From NCBI GenBank assembly GCA_027943335.1, contig BSBK01007852.1, forward strand, positions 1 to 64,000: a DNA stretch of 64,000 nucleotides, written 5' to 3'. Source of the stretch: Chamaecyparis obtusa. Taxonomy: Eukaryota; Streptophyta; Pinopsida; Cupressales; Cupressaceae. The translations under genes were made by a program, and so were the position numbers. The notes under the pieces were generated by a model that worked only from the letters and a program-made list of their open reading frames with translations, made no database searches and was not told where the DNA came from. Shown here in pieces: positions 59,441 to 64,000 of this stretch (the first letter of the stretch is position 1; every line of letters starts with the position of its first letter).

Positions 59441-59897
59441 GATGTTTCATTCATAGAGTGAACATTGTTATCCTGTCAACCCTAGAGTGACTACTGGTTG
59501 GACGATAACTTCTGGTCTAAAATCCTCTAACAAGGTCACACCTAACAGTGTGTTTGTAAACTTTTAACAGGGTTGGGTCTTCACTGACCTCACTTCAGAA
59601 GAGTGAACAATTTTGGGTTGCCGGTCCCAGGTGGTTTTTCCCTTCACAGGGTTTCCACGTTAAATCTCTTGTGTTATGTGTTGATTGTGATATTTTTTTG
59701 TTATCATACTTTTCATATTACATGTTAAATTTAATCAGTAATTATTATAAAGTTTAGACTGGCAATCGGTAAAAATACAAACAGTGAAAGTATTTTATGT
59801 TTACCGAGTAACAGAAGTAGTAGAATTGTTTTGGATTATACATTTTGATTTGGGACACTGGATAACTGATTCACCCCCCCTCTCAGTTATTCTAACA

Positions 59898-59902
59898 CTA
59901 GA
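59898..59902. repeat. Target-site duplication of TE2 (right, CTAGA)
   Basis: Pairs with 23638-23642. Confidence 0.93.
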
Positions 59903-60273
59903 ATCTTTTAACCTAGTAATTAAAGATTCTAATTCTTTTTGCCCTGTTTCAATTTGGTTCATCAAATTTTGTTGTGTTCCAGGAGGAGGCTTCTCGATTC
60001 ATGGAGGCAATTGATGTTCATTTTCTTCATTTGTTTCTTGATGAGGAGACGGAGGGTTTGGTGGACGGTTTGGTTGAGGGAGATTATTTCTTCCTGGCAA
60101 TTAAAAAAACTAGATTTTAAAATCTTCATTACACACAAATTTAAACAAAAACAAATTTTAACCAAACAAATTGCTACAAAACTGAAATTTTAAAACAAAT
60201 AAGAGGCATGGGCTATAAAAACACTTACCTCTTCTTCTGGATCGAACTTGACGACACCGTGGAGCCATTTGAT
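59903..60273 (-). pseudogene. U gene copy 2, 5' part (exon 1 and start of exon 2)
   Basis: Continues the gene cut at 23642. Exon 1 is 60229-60273, 45 nt, donor GTAAGT intact, but the start codon has become ATC. The exon 2 acceptor, AG in U1 (4833-4834), is AA here (TTTTTTTAATTGCC). Exon 2 reads through the stretch KPPPGTQQNLMNQIETGQKELE in one frame, which is broken in U1, so comparing the two copies shows the older frame. A TGA lies near 60000. This copy could no longer be expressed normally. Confidence 0.65.
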
Positions 60274-60616
60274 GGATGAATGAACAAAAACAATGGATTC
60301 ACAAGCCAAAAGAAGAGTGTGTGTGTGCTTGGGAAGCTCTTCTTAGCTGCAAACATGGATTGGAGGAAAGCAAAATGAGCTTTCCAACCCACAGCTTTAG
60401 CTAAATAGGCTTTTTTCAAAGCGTGTGCGCGCTATAGGGCACACGCCCTTTGAAAAACATTGTGCCCTATGGGGCGCACGTGCTTTGTTTTGGATTTCCC
60501 AAGCCTAAGGCTTGGGCAACCCAAGCCATAGGGCATGTGCACGCACTATGCTTGATGAGGGACCAAAAAGAAAAGTGGCACCTTTTTGGTCCCCCATCTT
60601 TGTGCATATACCCCCT
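60274..60616. other. 5' flank of U gene copy 2 with hairpin remnant
   Basis: Counterpart of 5006-5372. The long hairpin at 5149-5243 is reduced here to about 60418-60486, with loop and inner arms deleted. The palindrome GGCTTGGGCAACCCAAGCC (near 60510) is kept. Confidence 0.65.
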
Positions 60617-63600
60617 TGTGTAAATACCTTTTACTTAATAGTAACTAATATACATATTCATTAAAAAGTTTTATCTTCATTCTCTAAATATGGAAAACCT
60701 ACTATTCTATTTTATTCTCCTCTTTATAATAATAAAACATGCATTTCAGAGACAAAATTCTTACCTTTTTTAACTATCTGCCAATCTTGTACTATGAATA
60801 CACTAATCTTGAGTTATTTTTTATGAAATATGAAATTCAAGCAAACTTGTGTCTACGCAATGGACATCTATTGGACATTCATATCTATTTATATTGTTTC
60901 CTATTTCTCTTATAAAATCTAATCTTAACATTACATTTCTTAATCATATATAAGTTGGGCTAGAATAATTTTATTTTAAATAATACATTTTAAAAAACTC
61001 ATATCCATTTACATTATTTAAATATAATTTTATTTCTATATCTAATATGATTGAAATGATTACACATCTTTAATTATATTAAATTTCAAACAACTTTTTA
61101 AATATTAAAGTGTGTTTTTTCATGAAATTTCTTGTACTATGAATACACTAATCTTGAATTATTTTGTACGAAATTTGAAATTCAAGCAAACTTTCTTCTA
61201 CACAATGGACATCCATTGGACATTCATATCTATTTATATTGTTTCCCATTTTTCTTATAAAATATAATCTTAACAAATGTTGATGTTACATTTCTTAATT
61301 GTATATAAATTGGGCAATAATAATTTTATTTTAAATAGTAAATTTTAAAAAACTCATATCCATTTGCATTATTTAAATATAATTTTAAATCTATATCAAA
61401 TATGATTAAAATGATTACACATCTTTAATTATATTAAATTTCAAACAACTTTTCAAATATTAAAGGCTATTTTTTCATAAAATATAAATTAGCTTTAAAG
61501 TTGTATTAGGTATTAACATTTAACACCTTCAAATTTCAAAAGAATTGTAAATAATAAGTTTTTTTTTTATTTTGTAAAGTATATTTCATTTCTATTAATA
61601 ATATAATAATCATAGTGTTATTCATTAAAAAAATTACATTAAATACTATTTAGGGACAATGTCATATTAAATTAAGTAATTTAATTGAAAAACAAATCTC
61701 ACTTGTTTTTTAAGTTTTGTTAGGGTTTCTAGTGTGCATCTTTGTCAATGTCATACTGCTTTTAAAAAAATAGGAGTTTTGTTCTTTTCTTTCATTCTTT
61801 TTGATGCCCTTTCCATCACTCAACCTATGAGCATTATTACACATTTTAAATGGTCTTAATGTTTCATTCCTTCATGACTACGATTGGTAGACTTGAAGGT
61901 GCACCCGTACCTAAACATCTACAAAAAATTGTACCCAAAATATTTCACAAGGTATGTCTTTTGAGACAACACTAGATATCATTATTTTAATTCAATAATT
62001 TTATCTAATGTGTGTCACTAACTAGAAACTTTTTATTTGATTGGATATTTTATTGGTAGGACAACCTCGAAAATCACACTTAAATACTAAGTTTGTATGG
62101 CCTAGGCCTTGAATTAGATCCACCTTATAGCCATAGAAATTCTAATAATTTTTTTTCTTTTTGTTTCATGGAGGCAAATGTTAAGGCAATGCTTATTTGT
62201 GACCTTTGGCTAATTCATTTATTGCTACTTATTTTCAAACACCAAACATGAGGCTATATCATCTTTGATGACAAGTATTTTAAGGTTCTTGTTTGGGTTC
62301 ATTTTTATGATCTACCCCTACCAAGACACAATTCTTTTATCAAAATGAACTTCTTTTATAAGCTTGATTATATGTGTATTGAGCCATAATAGTTCTATTA
62401 AGCTCATCCCTGATAGCAAGTTTGTATTAAGATAGACCTATCCAAGGACCTCAAAGATTTTGTTACTATCTAGGTTGATCAAGCTAGATTTTGTCATGTC
62501 CTAAGTAATAGTATTAACTTTGCATCAATCAACAAAAAATGTCTTATTTATAAGATCCCATAATTTTCAAATCCACACAGGCCAGTAGAAACCGAGTCAA
62601 TCCAATCTATCCTATAGCTATCATACTCATTTTTACAATCAATATTGATAAAAAAAAAGTTTCAGAATAAAGAAGTGATTTAATTAACTAATACATAATA
62701 CATAGCAATTAACTAACACAAAAAGATTCATGCACAAACAACAATCAACTCAAGCATTTGCTAGTTTTGAAAAGGTGGTGGTTTAGTTAAGAAGGGATGC
62801 CTTGATTATGAGGAATTTATACCTTGAGAAATTTGTGACTCTTCATCCTTTCTTTTAGGATATTTAAGGACAATCATTTCATTGGAAAAAATTAAGGAAG
62901 ATAAATTGTAATTTAGTATTGAGTGAAGAGATTTGTATTTCAAAATACGACAACATTTCAATATAGTAATTATTGTGGTATGCATGAGAATATGTTGATA
63001 TGAATGCTTAGTGTACGTAATGTAGATAAATCTTATTATATATCTAATTGATAAATAAATTTATCTATTCTCTATTCACACAAGCAATCATATGGGACTA
63101 GAAGGAAATATATTAGTGAGAGGCAATAAATCAATTTCCTTGAATTAAGTAGCACAACCCAAGTGATAGAATTGTAGTAATGGATATTTATACCACTTGT
63201 GCGTCAAGTGATGAGTTGTCTTAGTTGGATGATGTGCACTCTTGGGCTTAATTAGGTTGAACAATCTTCCTCAATGTCCTGGGTTCCCTTAAATTAAATA
63301 GGCAATCCCAAGAGATGTAATTGTATTAGTGGATATTCCTACCAATTGTGGGCCAAGGAAAATGTTGTCTTAGTTAGAAATTATGAACAGTTGGGCTTAT
63401 TTAGATTGAAAAAATCCTTAGGCACCCTTTTAGGTTTTTCCTCTCCAAGCCCTACTATGATTAATTATCAGAAATGGAACAATTTTTGGCTTGGTTCCTA
63501 GAGTTCAAAATCTTTTGCATGATTTATCTAAATATATTCAAATGATTATATATATAATAGAAATAACTGGTCTAATGAATTATATTTCAAATGTTGGCTA

Positions 63601-64000
63601 ACATGATTGTAGGATCTAAAATAATATTATATTAATAAAGACTTTTTATTGGTAATGAAATAATTCTAACCATATTATATTTCTTATGTTAATTGTACTT
63701 GTGATTTTAGGGAAAGATTTAGGATCATCTGAAATGAGGACATTACAGTTGTACTCAATTCATCTTTTTAATCAACCTCTTAAAAACCTTTAATTGACAT
63801 GTTAATCCTCAAAATATAAGATATGAGATATGAGATTACCTATATAACTTTCTTGTGCCCAAAGGTCATTACATACCCTTCCTCTTGATCACCACCTTTA
63901 GTGAATAAAGAAGGTAGATCTTCTATACTAACTCACAAAGCCAAGAATACTAGTAATAATAAGTCCTCTATGCCTTTTGATTATAGGATCTAGGTTGTTA
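60617..64000. repeat. Repeat R, right copy in unit U2 (long form)
   Basis: Matches 5373-8349 and continues past the LINE insertion point of that copy (63976 onward, TTTTGATTATAGGATC). It contains an internal ~240-bp direct repeat near 61130-61400 (ATGAATACACTAATCTTGA... to TTAAATATAATTT) that U1 lacks. It includes the 1.4-kb block (62018-63418). No genes seen. Runs off the right edge. Confidence 0.8.

Larger units (their letters stand above)
23643..59897 (+). mobile_element. TE2: nested Ty1/copia element with three insertions
   Basis: Starts TGATGAACTACAACTG, ends TTATTCTAACA, and is flanked by CTAGA. It is a plus-strand copia element with LTRs of about 1.5 kb once insertions are removed, tRNA-Met-type primer site, gag-protease-integrase-RT-RNase H order, and a purine tract. 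The 5' LTR holds TE1, pol is split by a gypsy element, and the 3' LTR holds TE3. In the first ~200 bases the LTRs differ at roughly 6 percent, more than those of TE1, which fits TE2 being older than its guest. Confidence 0.9.
51164..59897 (+). mobile_element. TE2 3' LTR, interrupted by TE3
   Basis: Made of 51164-52200 and 59441-59897. It starts TGATGAACTACAACTG and ends GTTATTCTAACA like the 5' LTR. The empty site for TE3 is seen in the 5' LTR (TTTTGATGTTTCATTC near 30575). Confidence 0.9.

Overview
The window is plant nuclear DNA: AT-rich, almost entirely repeats, with nested LTR retrotransposons, a LINE, GT/AG introns and one plausible host-type gene. Nothing in it fixes the species. The very deep nesting and heavy decay suggest a large repeat-rich plant genome, perhaps a gymnosperm, and that is only an inference. 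All alignments, counts and periods below were made by eye.

Layout. 1-8349 is a repeat unit (U1): a partial copy of a long repeat (R), an old copia-type LTR relic, a minus-strand nine-exon gene I do not recognise (2772-5005), and a longer copy of R. 8350-12570 is a 5'-truncated minus-strand LINE. 12571-16074 has no recognised gene but holds degenerate ~100-bp repeats. 16075-18220 (minus) is a broken gene with a DCD domain followed by about nine tandem ~45-residue repeats. 18517-64000 is a second copy of the unit (U2), split by a 36-kb insertion at 23643-59897.

The 36-kb insertion is a copia element (TE2), flanked by CTAGA, that has been hit three times. A Tnt1-like copia element (TE1, 24415-30310) sits in its 5' LTR. 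A Ty3/gypsy element of the dual-RNase-H type (34589-~49985, minus strand) splits its pol between RT and RNase H. A third LTR element (TE3, 52201-59440, GATGT flanks) sits in its 3' LTR. TE3 has no protease, integrase or RT. It carries a coiled-coil plus four-zinc-knuckle ORF and a very long second ORF of unknown function.

The gypsy element is the most unusual part. On its minus strand it has gag-protease-G-patch and RT-RNase H-RNase H-integrase. On its plus strand, just inside the 3' LTR, it carries an antisense spliced gene with a plant mobile domain (PMD). The intron of that gene holds an array of a 21-bp-period motif. The same array occurs in mirror orientation just inside the opposite end of the element, upstream of a splice acceptor and a small ORF that precede gag. 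So the two inward-facing transcription units seem to share one kind of leader.

Nearly every coding region is decayed by in-frame stops, mainly TAG and TGA, many of the kind made by C-to-T change at CAG and CGA, as expected of old methylated transposons. Order of events read from the nesting: R and the LTR relic; duplication of the unit; TE2 insertion; then TE1, the gypsy element and TE3 into TE2.
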